Notes under the pieces: generated by a model | What the model was told of the DNA's origin: nothing | Databases searched by the model: none | Seen by the model: the letters and a program-made list of their open reading frames with translations, nothing else | Part shown: piece after piece, positions 17,830-28,036 of the stretch | How the letters are laid out: every line of letters starts with the position of its first letter | Position numbering within the stretch: position 1 is the stretch's first letter | Source of the DNA: Bacteroidota bacterium | Lineage (GTDB): Bacteria; Bacteroidota; Ignavibacteria; Ignavibacteriales; Ignavibacteriaceae | Direction of reading: 5' to 3' | DNA: 64,000 nt | Assembly (NCBI GenBank): GCA_020161395.1 | Contig: JAIUOE010000004.1 | Coordinates: 366,085 to 430,084, forward strand | Translations under genes and position numbers: made by a program

Positions 17830-20800
17830 CTACTGGATCGAAATCTTTATATCGAGACCGGCTTCATTTCTCGTGGTCGGAGGTATTCGCGCAGCTCCCT
17901 CAGGTGTGGTGTCTGATCGCTTGTAGAATAATGAAAGTGTTACACGGGAACTGATTACATACTTGATTCGCGGCTCAATTGTCGTTGTGGTTGTTCCGTT
18001 TTGAGGGATACCTTCATCGGTGAACCGTTCCATGTCAAACTGAACTGTCGAATTTTTTGTACTCGTGTAGGAGAAACTGAATTCTATGTCATTTTTCAAC
18101 GACAATCCGAATAAAGGTATCTCGAATCCGGATTTAGCATAATTGAAGGAAATTCCAATATCTCTGTTCAGATTCTCCGTGATATTCCGGGTTGAAGTAC
18201 CAAGATCGTATGATGTTCTGGTATTATATTGAATTCTACCGGTAAAGTTTCCACCCCAAAGGTTATTGAATGTGATATTCAGGCCAATCAATGGTGCAAA
18301 ACTGTAGTTGATTCTTTGAGTTTGAACGACTTTATTTCCATCCGGAGTAATTTTCCAACCTTCCGTATATTCCGAGGAGTAGGAGTGGTCAAGGGAAACC
18401 CTCTTTGCAAATCCCTGGAAGATACCAAGTTTCTCAAGTCCGTCCCAGGTCATTCTCCAGTTTGGTCTTGGAATGTAGTTTGTAAACTCTCCCAATGGTC
18501 CCAGACTTGCGAGAAGTGGCAGTGACTCAAATCCTTTGACGAATGCAGAAGACAGGTTGCCTGCAGGATCTGTGGAATTCCTGTCATACAACTCGTTTAC
18601 TCTTTTAATTCCACTCTTGAAGATAGAGAGGAACAATACAGGAGGCATCGTGAAGAATGATCTTGTTGTATTTCCTGTTGATGAAATATTCTGAATGAAA
18701 AGATTTCCATCATTATCGCTCTGCATGGTTGTTGACTTACTTATTGACCAGCCAACTTTCCATGATAAATCGATCTTTGCTCCCTCCCAAAGGGGTTTTG
18801 AAGTCCGGATATCGATATTGTTTCGTTCTGAATAGTTGTCTGTAAGGTTAGCATTTGGCGCCCTGGGACCAACATCATGGTTCAAACCAAGGAGAAACAT
18901 CCTGTTTGGACCTTCTTCATTACTCTGCTTAAGTCCCCAGAAATTCTTAAAGCCGTTGCCAAATCCTCTGATACCATTTGCAGAAACACTTACATCATTC
19001 GAAAAATCGACGGTTATATTGTCATAGTCAAATATAAGTATACGGATTCCGTTTTTCAAGAGACCCCATACATTATTCAGGAGTGAAGGCTTTTTGACTT
19101 TCGGAACTGTGTCCTGAGGTGCGTTAGGATCAGGGGTTTGCGCTGATTTTCCTTCAGGAACCGGCTCACCTTTGTTTTCACCGGTTTCATCAATTTCTCT
19201 TGACCGCGTTTTTGGTTTAGGCTGAGTTACTTCAGGTTGACCCTTGGAAGGATCACTCTCTTCAAACAACGGCGCAGTGAGGGCTTTAAGACGCAGTCTG
19301 ATGCCAAAAGCGGTTCTGTTTTGAAAACCGGCACTTCTACCTACCTGAAGCTGTCTGAAATCATTATTCCAGCCGTAACGGACATTATATCCGGCAGTAA
19401 TCTGGAAATACTCATTTATTTTACCGAATGACGGAAGGCGTGGTGATGTTTTAAAGTCAAGGCTTTGATTGTAGCGGAAATCCTGACCAAAGAACTGACC
19501 GCCGAATATATCGCTCCAAATCGAGCTTTCAGATCTTGGATTATTGAATTCATCTGTTTCAAGGTAATTCAATGATGATGCAAAGTCTGTCTGGTAGGAG
19601 ATAGCAAGATTTATCAGTGCTTTCTCTGTTACTTTCCAGTTAAAGTTGAAACCTCTGTTTGCGGTAAAATCTCTGGAAACAGTTTCCTGCGAGAGTGCCT
19701 GCCCTATGGCTCTGGTCTGAGTAAGAGTGAACGATCTTCTCGCAGAAACACTCCAGTTTATGTTCTGGGGAGTAAAATAGATTCTGGTATCTTTGTAATC
19801 TGTCAAAAATGCCAGTGCCTCACCGATAAAAGGAATTTTGGCAGGTTCAAAATAATTGTTTGGTGAGAGTGTAACTCCGTAATTAATACTTGCATTCCAG
19901 AGCCAGTTCTTTGACGACAGAGTCGTCGGGTTTCTGCTGAACGAACTGTTGTAATTAAAGTTATAGGTAAGATTGTTAAAAATATCCCTGATAACCCAAA
20001 AATCGCTCGGAATTTTTATTTGCACATTTGCTACTGTCCAGGTGTCAGATACATTTACGGTTTGTGCATCGCTTACAATCTGTTGTGCAACCACCTCTGC
20101 CTGAGCCGGATCAACTCCAGCTGTTATCAATTTTTCTTTCTGAATTTTTGCGGCTTCAGATACTTTTATATCTGTTCCGGGGAGGTATAAAGGATTCCCG
20201 ACTCCCTCAGTACGGGAATAGTTCAATCTAAGATTGCTTCCCGGAAGTGGCACAGGTAAAAGTTTAAGGATGTCAAGATCGGCAGAAACACCCCAGTTAC
20301 GGCTTTCAATTCTACTCCCGAATCTGTCAGCAAGCCGGTGGAAATAAGGATCAGTCTGGCTTACATTCGCATTTACCGTTAGAATATCTGCGAACTTCAA
20401 GGAGGCAGATGCGGTATATGCCCATCCGGGCGTATTATCAGCACCGACCACCCTCAACTCATTTATCCATATCTCACCAAAAAGATCTGCAAAAGGATAA
20501 GTATTCGTAATACCAACACTGAGGAACTTGATGGATGTCAGAGTGGCATTTCCTTTAACAACATAATAGTGACCGGGTTTACCATCGACCGGTAAGCGGT
20601 ATATCGAGTTGGCACTGTCTCTTGCCTGTTTAATGGCAGTGAGTTGACTAAAGATGATGCCTATTTCCTGCCAACCCGATTCCACAGGCTGTCGGTATTC
20701 ATAATAGTTGTTGGTATCCGTACCGAACCGGAAATAAATCTCGGATGAATAGACTCCCGGCTGATACTGATACGACACGCCTCCGGGAACCTGTGCCGAA

Positions 20801-23800
20801 TCACCGTGGATAAAGAGTTTCATTTCGGAATAATTGAATACATCAAGAGGTCTGAACAGATACTTGATCGCTTCCCTGCTGGTTTGAGGGTTGAGTCCAT
20901 TTAATACAAGGTCAAGAGACTGCTCATTCCTGAAAATTTCCTGATCAGGTCTGCTTCTGTCTCTTTCTCTCTGAACACCCGGAGGCGAACTGTAGGAAGG
21001 GTTATCTTCTATGTTCACCACAGAAATCGAAAGGACAGTATCACCCTCTATCGATTTTCTCCACTGATTTCCAACGAGATTGAAGTCGGCAAGTCTGATA
21101 GCAACGAGATCATTTGCACCGGTTACAAAAAGCCTGATATATTCAACGAGTGTAAGACTCGGTTTTCCGATTTCCGATTTGAAGTCCTTCAACGGAATTC
21201 GAACAAGATACCAGCCGGCATTGTTACCACCACCTTGAATATAAGGATTGTTCTGAGCAGTTGTGTCAATGGGAATTTCATATCTGAAATATGAATTCGC
21301 CTGATCGAGCACACCGTTTTTATTCAAATCCTCTGTGTCAGGAATTCTACCGATATCGGTAAGCTGAGCATTTCCTTCTGTACCGTTAATGTTAAAGTAA
21401 TTGTAAAGGTTGAAAATACCCGAATTGTTGAAAGAAAAGTTATCATTGCTCGGGTCACCTTTTTGGCTGTTAAATACAGTTCTCTCCTGAGCATCAAAGT
21501 ACCCGTCGAGACCTGTATCCTCACCTTCATCAATCAACTCGTTCTGCGGAGGTCTGTCTTCTGAATCCAGACGGTTGTTAGGAATAACATCTTCTGATAT
21601 TTTACCGAGATCGATATACATTTTCGAGTTGACAGGTGCATTTCTGATATTCATCCAGAATTCGATAAACTCAATATTTTCATCAACAAGGTTGTTCGCA
21701 GTCGATGATAAAGTTTTCATCATACCACCCCACGATTTCGTCTTGTCATTGAAATTGGGTTCATAATTATAGCTGCCTGCAGTGTCCGGCTGGAAGATGT
21801 AGTCCAAAACCGTTACCTGCTCCTCACCTCTCGCAACACGCCTGTTGGGCCAGATGTTGAATACTGTAACATCAGATGGAAGCACATTGAACCACCACGA
21901 TTTGCCTTTGTACTTCATTCGTTCCGTTCTCGACAACCCGGAGAGAGCCGGAAGACTGTCCGGAACAGAGAGGTCTTTCCAGGCTCCATAAGTTATACCT
22001 ATCGGAATGGTTCGCTTTGCACCCTCAAAATCATCTATGTACGCAATTGATTTACCACCGTCGCTCTCAATCGTGCTTTTCTTGGTATTCGGATCAGGAC
22101 TCATATACGCCATTTCACCCGTGAAACTGACTGACGACATTTCCTTTGTTGAAAAAAGATTATCGACAAGATCTGTCAAAAACGGAAGATCATGGGCTGT
22201 CTGAAAGTCGAGACCAAGTATAAAATTGCTAAGGGGTTCTTCGCCGATTCTTACCTTGTCTGACAGGGTCTGTTGCGAAAGTGTAAGAGCTGAAAAACCG
22301 AGTTTTGTTTTTTTAGATATGTCAAGCACACCTCTGGCACCGAACAAGGTCTTCGAAGCGAGCTGAAAAAGATCGTTTTCTTCGTAGGTTATTCTCAGTT
22401 TTGCACCGGGAACAAGTGCGGCTGCATTTCGAATTGTAACCTGACCAATGTTGTAGTCGACGATATAATCACTTCCGGGACTTAACTGGCGCCCGTCCAA
22501 ATAAACTTTTACTGAATTTTCGACAACATTGAATCCAAGCTGGTAGGTAGATGACGCTTCGCCTGAAAACTTTCCTGTCAGGAGCCATTTGTCTTTTATT
22601 TTATCCTGCTTGGCAAAAGTAAGTGACTGATCATAGACGGCAAGATACTTTATCGAATCACTGTTAGGCACGGTGCTCGGCAGATTTCGACCAAATGGTT
22701 GAAGTGTCGGGAAAATCACCTCACCTGTCTCAGCAATTATTGTGATACCTGCTTTAAAGTCAAATTTACCATCCGGTGGTGGTAGTTTACTTGGACCGAC
22801 CAGATCGAGACCTAGTGCATTCAATAATCTTACATCTCCCAACACAGACTGAGGATCACCGCCATCGATTTCGTATTTGATGTCGAACTCGAACCCCTCT
22901 TCTTTCACATTCCTGCCACCCATAGGATAGATATTCTTGAGGAGAAGTTTCCATGCGGTGGTCAATTGAGGTTGAAGGAACTGAGGTTTTACCAGTTTTA
23001 GCACTAATCTGCGAGTTGTATCACTCTGTGCGGAAGTCTGATCCAGAAATTCGCCAAAAAACTGATCATCAGCAGCACTTGACGGATTTGGTCCCTCAGT
23101 TCTGTAGGCAACTGCAATGATATCCTGATCCTGGACATTAGTTTTAAAGGAAATGAATCCAGTCTCCCTGTGAATTATGTAATCCACACCATCTGTCAGT
23201 TTGATGAATCTTCCCTTGACTTGCTGTCCGGGAACTTCCTCAATATCAACTCTTCTGTAGCTGTCGTTGTAAGATTGGCCCTGTGCGATTGGCGGCAGAG
23301 AAATAAACGCATTCGCCGACCGCTCATTTGGATCTTTTAGAGTCTGATTGATCGATTTCCAGACTTCAATATCCTTGACGAAAAACTGCTGTATAATTTC
23401 GGGAGTCGGTTTTGAATAATACCTGTAGAAAAGGTTCAACTGAGCAGATGTATCTGCATAGAGTGTATCGAGGAAATAGTGATTAATCGAATAATCATAT
23501 GCTCTTTTTACGAAATCCTGAGAAATTGTACCGCCGCCGAGGTCTTTTTCTTTTACCTCAGCTTTTTTCTGTGAAACAAGTGCCGTAAGAGTGAAAGGGC
23601 CCATTTTAAAGTTTGCTTTTACTCCAAAAAGAGCCTCGGACCCGCCGACGAGTCCTGATGTCTGAAGGGACACATTACCGGCTTCCACGCTTTGTACTAT
23701 TTCGTCTTCGTATCCTGTATACTTGATCTTGAGCTGATTCTCATATTCAAATGTTCGCTCTGTATTCCAGTCGGCGTTAATATTAAGCTTGTCGCCAATC

Positions 23801-24675
23801 GTTCCGCTTACATTTATCTGCACCTGCTGTTTGAAATCGGGCTCATTACGAGTGTTTCCGAGTCTTGAAGCTGTAATTCCTTCGGTCGACTCATTTCTCC
23901 ATGCGGCTCTGATATCCACAGCACCGCCAATTCTTAAACTGATTACCGGAGGTCCAAATATACTTAAAACACCCACGCTGGGAAGTGGAATTTCGAAATC
24001 TGTGATGTCTTTGAGGAGATCCGAAAGTTCTTTTTTCTTTACTTTCAGTTCATATTTGTACCCCAGTTCCTGCCACAGCGATTTGCTTTTATTATCAATT
24101 GCCATCTGCAAATACTGATCAAATGGAACCCGCAATGTGTATCGGTAGGGCGTATTTCCAATGTATTCCCTTATATTTACAAAACCACCGGCAGAATCAA
24201 TTTCAATAACCCGTTTGTAATTAACCGAATGAGCAAAAAATGAGGAGTTTTTCTCTGTTTTAAAACTTGTGTAGGGAACATCTTCCCTTGAAACTTTGAA
24301 GTGTTTTAGTCGTGCGGTGGAGTCCAATGCCAAAGAATCGATTTTGACAGTGTCTTTTTTAACCGTATCCTTCACCAAACTCGAATCGGATATTTTGAGC
24401 GAATCACCCTTTTTGTCGATCGTATCCTGTGGCGTTAAATCGAGCGATAAAAGCGGAATTGTTTTTCGCTGTGGCTGGATGGTATTTCGAGGAACCGAAG
24501 ATTTTTTCTGAATCTGTTTTTTAGACTCAACGGTTTCTTTCTTCGAAGCATTATCGAGAAGGTAATCTGGAATATAGTATACCTTGTTCGCAGGTATTTC
24601 AACTTCCGGCATAAAACCTGTTATGATAGAAGCAAAAAGTACCGTTATAAAGTATAATATTAGGAGTTTTGACAA
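17830..24675 (-). CDS. sprA: Type IX secretion system outer-membrane translocon SprA (Sov)
   Basis: This 2281-residue protein matches SprA/Sov, the giant single-chain beta-barrel channel of the Bacteroidota type IX secretion system, also required for gliding motility. Evidence includes the length (family about 2300-2500) and the N-terminal signal segment. Residues 150-250 contain PLPSVGVLSIFGPP and RIGGAVDIRAAWRNE. INADWNTERTFEYENQLKIKYTGYEDEIVQSVEAGNVSLQ follows, split here by wording only, plus VNARY-type amphipathic strands to the end. A proline- and charge-rich linker lies near residues 1810-1870. The start is TTG at 24675; no in-frame ATG exists before residue 22, and none lies upstream before a stop. 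It exports proteins carrying sorting domains such as those at the right of this window. Confidence 0.95.
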   Translation of the reverse strand: MSKLLILYFITVLFASIITGFMPEVEIPANKVYYIPDYLLDNASKKETVESKKQIQKKSSVPRNTIQPQRKTIPLLSLDLTPQDTIDKKGDSLKISDSSLVKDTVKKDTVKIDSLALDSTARLKHFKVSREDVPYTSFKTEKNSSFFAHSVNYKRVIEIDSAGGFVNIREYIGNTPYRYTLRVPFDQYLQMAIDNKSKSLWQELGYKYELKVKKKELSDLLKDITDFEIPLPSVGVLSIFGPPVISLRIGGAVDIRAAWRNESTEGITASRLGNTRNEPDFKQQVQINVSGTIGDKLNINADWNTERTFEYENQLKIKYTGYEDEIVQSVEAGNVSLQTSGLVGGSEALFGVKANFKMGPFTLTALVSQKKAEVKEKDLGGGTISQDFVKRAYDYSINHYFLDTLYADTSAQLNLFYRYYSKPTPEIIQQFFVKDIEVWKSINQTLKDPNERSANAFISLPPIAQGQSYNDSYRRVDIEEVPGQQVKGRFIKLTDGVDYIIHRETGFISFKTNVQDQDIIAVAYRTEGPNPSSAADDQFFGEFLDQTSAQSDTTRRLVLKLVKPQFLQPQLTTAWKLLLKNIYPMGGRNVKEEGFEFDIKYEIDGGDPQSVLGDVRLLNALGLDLVGPSKLPPPDGKFDFKAGITIIAETGEVIFPTLQPFGRNLPSTVPNSDSIKYLAVYDQSLTFAKQDKIKDKWLLTGKFSGEASSTYQLGFNVVENSVKVYLDGRQLSPGSDYIVDYNIGQVTIRNAAALVPGAKLRITYEENDLFQLASKTLFGARGVLDISKKTKLGFSALTLSQQTLSDKVRIGEEPLSNFILGLDFQTAHDLPFLTDLVDNLFSTKEMSSVSFTGEMAYMSPDPNTKKSTIESDGGKSIAYIDDFEGAKRTIPIGITYGAWKDLSVPDSLPALSGLSRTERMKYKGKSWWFNVLPSDVTVFNIWPNRRVARGEEQVTVLDYIFQPDTAGSYNYEPNFNDKTKSWGGMMKTLSSTANNLVDENIEFIEFWMNIRNAPVNSKMYIDLGKISEDVIPNNRLDSEDRPPQNELIDEGEDTGLDGYFDAQERTVFNSQKGDPSNDNFSFNNSGIFNLYNYFNINGTEGNAQLTDIGRIPDTEDLNKNGVLDQANSYFRYEIPIDTTAQNNPYIQGGGNNAGWYLVRIPLKDFKSEIGKPSLTLVEYIRLFVTGANDLVAIRLADFNLVGNQWRKSIEGDTVLSISVVNIEDNPSYSSPPGVQRERDRSRPDQEIFRNEQSLDLVLNGLNPQTSREAIKYLFRPLDVFNYSEMKLFIHGDSAQVPGGVSYQYQPGVYSSEIYFRFGTDTNNYYEYRQPVESGWQEIGIIFSQLTAIKQARDSANSIYRLPVDGKPGHYYVVKGNATLTSIKFLSVGITNTYPFADLFGEIWINELRVVGADNTPGWAYTASASLKFADILTVNANVSQTDPYFHRLADRFGSRIESRNWGVSADLDILKLLPVPLPGSNLRLNYSRTEGVGNPLYLPGTDIKVSEAAKIQKEKLITAGVDPAQAEVVAQQIVSDAQTVNVSDTWTVANVQIKIPSDFWVIRDIFNNLTYNFNYNSSFSRNPTTLSSKNWLWNASINYGVTLSPNNYFEPAKIPFIGEALAFLTDYKDTRIYFTPQNINWSVSARRSFTLTQTRAIGQALSQETVSRDFTANRGFNFNWKVTEKALINLAISYQTDFASSLNYLETDEFNNPRSESSIWSDIFGGQFFGQDFRYNQSLDFKTSPRLPSFGKINEYFQITAGYNVRYGWNNDFRQLQVGRSAGFQNRTAFGIRLRLKALTAPLFEESDPSKGQPEVTQPKPKTRSREIDETGENKGEPVPEGKSAQTPDPNAPQDTVPKVKKPSLLNNVWGLLKNGIRILIFDYDNITVDFSNDVSVSANGIRGFGNGFKNFWGLKQSNEEGPNRMFLLGLNHDVGPRAPNANLTDNYSERNNIDIRTSKPLWEGAKIDLSWKVGWSISKSTTMQSDNDGNLFIQNISSTGNTTRSFFTMPPVLFLSIFKSGIKRVNELYDRNSTDPAGNLSSAFVKGFESLPLLASLGPLGEFTNYIPRPNWRMTWDGLEKLGIFQGFAKRVSLDHSYSSEYTEGWKITPDGNKVVQTQRINYSFAPLIGLNITFNNLWGGNFTGRIQYNTRTSYDLGTSTRNITENLNRDIGISFNYAKSGFEIPLFGLSLKNDIEFSFSYTSTKNSTVQFDMERFTDEGIPQNGTTTTTIEPRIKYVISSRVTLSLFYKRSDTTPEGAARIPPTTRNEAGLDIKISIQ

Positions 24676-24826
24676 CCTGACTGGTGTAGACGCAACTCTT
24701 TTAATGGCCGGGAATCCAAATGTTGTGAAAAATGGTAGAAATGTCTGTTATGACTCAAAAATTAATGATTATCCATCGCTAAAATTAAAAAAAATCAGCT
24801 AAATCGTTAATGTAATAATTTTTGAA

Positions 24827-25531
24827 CTATCTGAAGAATGTCGAGCTAAAATCCCTTTTATCAGTTCGTTCAAAAATGATATCAGCCTCATCTCCTTCTC
24901 CAAAAATCAAAGCTGTCAGTTTGTTTCCTGCAGCAGCTCCTGTATCTATGTAATATGCTCTCTGATTTTTATAATACTTGAAGTTTGGAACAGGTGTGTG
25001 TCCAACAATCTGAATCTTGTTTGTTTTTAACAATTCGGCTCTGTTCCAAAGCAATCCGTTCTCATTGTCAATATTGTCGATTGCCAGTTGATTTAATTTC
25101 TGTACATCGATATTTCCGCTGTTATCCAGGATCGAAAGCCAGTGTTTTCCTATTCCTGCATGCGAAATAATATGTCGAGGCAGATCATAGAAAAGCGGAA
25201 GACTCCCAACAAACTCCAGGTGATCCACCAGACGCCCAGGATTATGCTCATAGTCATAAAGGGTCTTGGAAGATGAATTATATATCCACAGGTTTGCAGG
25301 CGAACTGTCAGGACTGGTGAAATAGCTGAAAAACATCCGGTCATGGTTCCCCAGGACCGGATGTATATTTTCTTCCATTACGAAATCCAACACTTCAGGT
25401 GAATAATTACCACGGTCGACAAGATCGCCCGTACAGTAAAATTCTATATCCTCATAGGTCTCTTTCACTCGCGTGTGCAGACTTCGCAAAGTATTTACAC
25501 AACCGTGAATATCGCCAATAACCGCGAACAT
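24827..25531 (-). CDS. Calcineurin-like metallophosphoesterase (PrpE/ApaH-type)
   Basis: The 234-residue protein has the metallophosphatase signature in order: GDIHGC (residues 7-12), GDLVDRG near residue 36, GNHDRM, a distal HAGIG and a GHTP motif. This is the serine/threonine phosphatase-like family that includes bacterial diadenosine-tetraphosphate hydrolases and PP1-like phosphatases. It binds two divalent metals and acts in the cytoplasm. It is the last gene of an apparent four-gene operon, with its start 2 bp after the CoA-transferase stop. It is followed after 151 bp by sprA. The substrate (Ap4A versus phosphoprotein) is not decided by sequence. Confidence 0.85.
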   Translation of the reverse strand: MFAVIGDIHGCVNTLRSLHTRVKETYEDIEFYCTGDLVDRGNYSPEVLDFVMEENIHPVLGNHDRMFFSYFTSPDSSPANLWIYNSSSKTLYDYEHNPGRLVDHLEFVGSLPLFYDLPRHIISHAGIGKHWLSILDNSGNIDVQKLNQLAIDNIDNENGLLWNRAELLKTNKIQIVGHTPVPNFKYYKNQRAYYIDTGAAAGNKLTALIFGEGDEADIIFERTDKRDFSSTFFR

Positions 25532-25533
25532 TT

Positions 25534-26883
25534 TTAGATATATTTTACTGATTTGGCATAAAATTCAAGTTCTTCCCTGAATTTGGGATGAGCAATGTTG
25601 ATTAATTCTCTAACTCTTTCTCTGACAGTTTTGCCCCACAGTTGGGCAACACCGTATTCAGTGACCACATAATGGACATCACCACGGTTGGTCACTACTC
25701 CGGCACCCGGCTTTAACTGGGTGGTTATTCTCGAGATTAAGCCATCTTTTGTAGTAGATGGCAAAGCGATTATAGGCTTTCCTCCTTCGGATCTAGTCGC
25801 ACCTCTGATGAAATCCACCTGGCCTCCAAACCCGCTGTAGAGTCGGGGTCCAATTGAGTCTGAACAAACCTGTCCTGTAATATCCACTTCCAAAGCAGCA
25901 TTAATGGCAACCATTTTTTTATTTTTGGCGATAATGAACGGGTCGTTTACATATTCCTGTGGATGAAATTCAATCAAAGGATTGTTGTCAATAAACTGGT
26001 AAAGTTTTGTTGTTCCGAGGACGAATCCGGCAATTATCTTCCCTTCGTGGAGTCCCTTTTTACTGTTGGTTATAATTCCTCGATCCACCAGATCAATCAG
26101 ACCATCACTGAATGTTTCAGAATGAATTCCCAAATCCCTTTTATCACCAAGAAATTTCAATACATTATCCGGGATCACACCTATTCCGAGTTGGAGTGTG
26201 GAACCATTCTCTATCAGGTCAGCTATATTTCTGCCTATTGCGGTATATGCAGCATCCATAGCAGGATCGGAGTCCTTGGCACCTTGCGGTAGTTCAAGAA
26301 TCGGTTCTTCCACTTCAACAATATAATCGATTTTGCTGATGTGGATAAAGCTGTCACCCAACGCCCGTGGCATGTTGGGATTAACCTGTGCTATTACAAT
26401 GTCGGCATTTTCGGCGGCGGTTTTTATAATTCCCACTTCAACACCGTAACTGCAGAAACCATGCTCATCGGGCGGAGATAGATGCACAAGTGCAACATTG
26501 ATGTGCAAATAACCTTTTTTTACAAGGATGGGAAATTCGTACAGGTACAATGGCATGAAATCAGCTCTTCCATCACCAACGGCTTTTCTTGCTTCCCCGC
26601 CCATAAAAAATGATTTGTGATTGAATGAATCTCTCATCCCGGGTTGCAGATAGGGCAATTCACCAACAGACAGAGCATGAATCAACTGTACATCTCTCAA
26701 TTCATCTTTTCTTTCAACCAGTGCTTCGATAAGAGTCCTTGGGAACGCACAATTCGAATGGATGGCGATATTATCACCGGATTTAATAACACTTACTGCC
26801 TTTTCGGCACTGACCAACTTGTTCTTGTAGTTCTTTAACATGGAGGATGACAAGCTGGGTTTAACTCTCATTTCATCAGTCAT
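25534..26883 (-). CDS. Acetyl-CoA hydrolase/CoA-transferase family (4-hydroxybutyrate CoA-transferase-like)
   Basis: The 449-residue enzyme matches the cat1/AbfT-type CoA-transferase family. This family moves CoA between acyl-CoA and free carboxylates such as acetate, propionate, butyrate, 4-hydroxybutyrate and succinate. Visible are SGDNIAIHSNCAFPRTLIEAL, LVHLSPPDEHGFCSYG, LQLGIGVIPDNVL and GIHSETFSDGLIDL, whose Glu256 aligns with the catalytic glutamate that forms the CoA thioester. The later FGGQVDFIRGA and VVTEYGVAQLWGKTVRER segments are also characteristic. The exact substrate pair is unresolved. With methylmalonyl-CoA mutase in the same window, succinyl-CoA or propionyl-CoA is plausible. 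It is operonic with alanine dehydrogenase (9 bp gap). Confidence 0.85.
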   Translation of the reverse strand: MTDEMRVKPSLSSSMLKNYKNKLVSAEKAVSVIKSGDNIAIHSNCAFPRTLIEALVERKDELRDVQLIHALSVGELPYLQPGMRDSFNHKSFFMGGEARKAVGDGRADFMPLYLYEFPILVKKGYLHINVALVHLSPPDEHGFCSYGVEVGIIKTAAENADIVIAQVNPNMPRALGDSFIHISKIDYIVEVEEPILELPQGAKDSDPAMDAAYTAIGRNIADLIENGSTLQLGIGVIPDNVLKFLGDKRDLGIHSETFSDGLIDLVDRGIITNSKKGLHEGKIIAGFVLGTTKLYQFIDNNPLIEFHPQEYVNDPFIIAKNKKMVAINAALEVDITGQVCSDSIGPRLYSGFGGQVDFIRGATRSEGGKPIIALPSTTKDGLISRITTQLKPGAGVVTNRGDVHYVVTEYGVAQLWGKTVRERVRELINIAHPKFREELEFYAKSVKYI

Positions 26884-26892
26884 TTTCGTTAC

Positions 26893-28014
26893 CTAATTAT
26901 TTGAAAATATATGAATTCTTCTGAATTCGACATTAAAAGTTTCTGCGATTGCTTCGTTGGAGCAGAAACCACTCATTGTACAGACACCTTTTGTCAGTCC
27001 GTGATCGCCCATTAATGCACTGTTTACTCCCTTGTCCGCTATCGACTGAATATAAGGAAGTGCTGCGTTGGTGAGTCCAAAACTCGCAGTTCTGGCAACA
27101 AGTGCGGTCATGTTGGGAACGCAGTAATGAATAACATTGTGCATTACATATGTGGGACTTGACAGACTTGTAGGTCTGCTTGTTTCAATACATCCTCCCT
27201 GATCTATTGAAACATCTATTATTACACTCCCCTTTTTCATTGTTTTCACCATCTCTTCGGTTACAAGATTTGGAGTTTTCTCTCCCTTGATCATAACAGC
27301 ACCAACCAGTACATCTGCAAATTTTACTCCCCTTGATATCGTATAGGGATTTGCAACCACAGTGGTTATCTGCTTGTTGAACATTTTTTCGAGTCTTCTG
27401 AGACGGTGGATATCCTTGTCAAGAACTATAACCTGTGCACCTCTTCCAATCGCAGCCTGTGCGGCAACGGTTCCCACAACTCCTGCTCCAAGAATTACTA
27501 CTGCAGCGGGTGCAACTCCGGGTATTCCACCAAGCAAAACACCTCGGGAAATCTCGTTTGTGGATTCAAGCAGGTTTTCAGCCGCTTGAATTGCCAGTTG
27601 ACCGGCTATTTCACTCATTGAATGAAGCACAGGCAAGCCTAAATCATCCTCGATAAGTTCCAGACCGATTGAGACAATTTTTTTCTCGATAAATGTGGAA
27701 ATTATTTTTTTACTTACGACTGCGAGATTTAAAAAGGATACAATAATTTGATCGTCCTGTAAATATCCAAGTTCCTCTTCCGATATTCTGCTGACTTTTA
27801 CAACCATCTCAGACCGGGCAAATACCTCTTCGCAACTGTAAACAATTCTTGCTCCGACCTGCTTGTACTGCTCATCTGAAAAATGACTTCCATCACCCGC
27901 ACCGGACTGTATATAGACTGTATGTCCGTTCCTGACCAGCGCATCAACTCCTGCCGGTGCAAGAGCGACTCTTTTCTCTTCGAATTTTGTTTCTTTTGGT
28001 ATTCCTATTCTCAT
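26893..28014 (-). CDS. ald: Alanine dehydrogenase
   Basis: The 373-residue NAD-dependent enzyme interconverts L-alanine and pyruvate plus ammonium. It has the N-terminal MRIGIPKETKFEEKRVALAP, the Rossmann motif VVILGAGVVGTVAAQAAIGRGAQV, and a C-terminal segment reading ADVLVGAVMIKGEKTP, IDVSIDQGGCIET and NVIHYCVPNM. These are all standard for Ald. The start is set at ATG 28014, where the conserved MRIGIPKE begins. An ATG 16 codons upstream would overlap the preceding gene's end and add non-conserved sequence. It sits 22 bp after the PLP-enzyme gene and 9 bp before the CoA-transferase, so it is probably cotranscribed and involved in amino-acid or fermentation end-product balance. Confidence 0.93.
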   Translation of the reverse strand: MRIGIPKETKFEEKRVALAPAGVDALVRNGHTVYIQSGAGDGSHFSDEQYKQVGARIVYSCEEVFARSEMVVKVSRISEEELGYLQDDQIIVSFLNLAVVSKKIISTFIEKKIVSIGLELIEDDLGLPVLHSMSEIAGQLAIQAAENLLESTNEISRGVLLGGIPGVAPAAVVILGAGVVGTVAAQAAIGRGAQVIVLDKDIHRLRRLEKMFNKQITTVVANPYTISRGVKFADVLVGAVMIKGEKTPNLVTEEMVKTMKKGSVIIDVSIDQGGCIETSRPTSLSSPTYVMHNVIHYCVPNMTALVARTASFGLTNAALPYIQSIADKGVNSALMGDHGLTKGVCTMSGFCSNEAIAETFNVEFRRIHIFSNN

Positions 28015-28036
28015 TGTGAATCCGAATTGTTTGTTC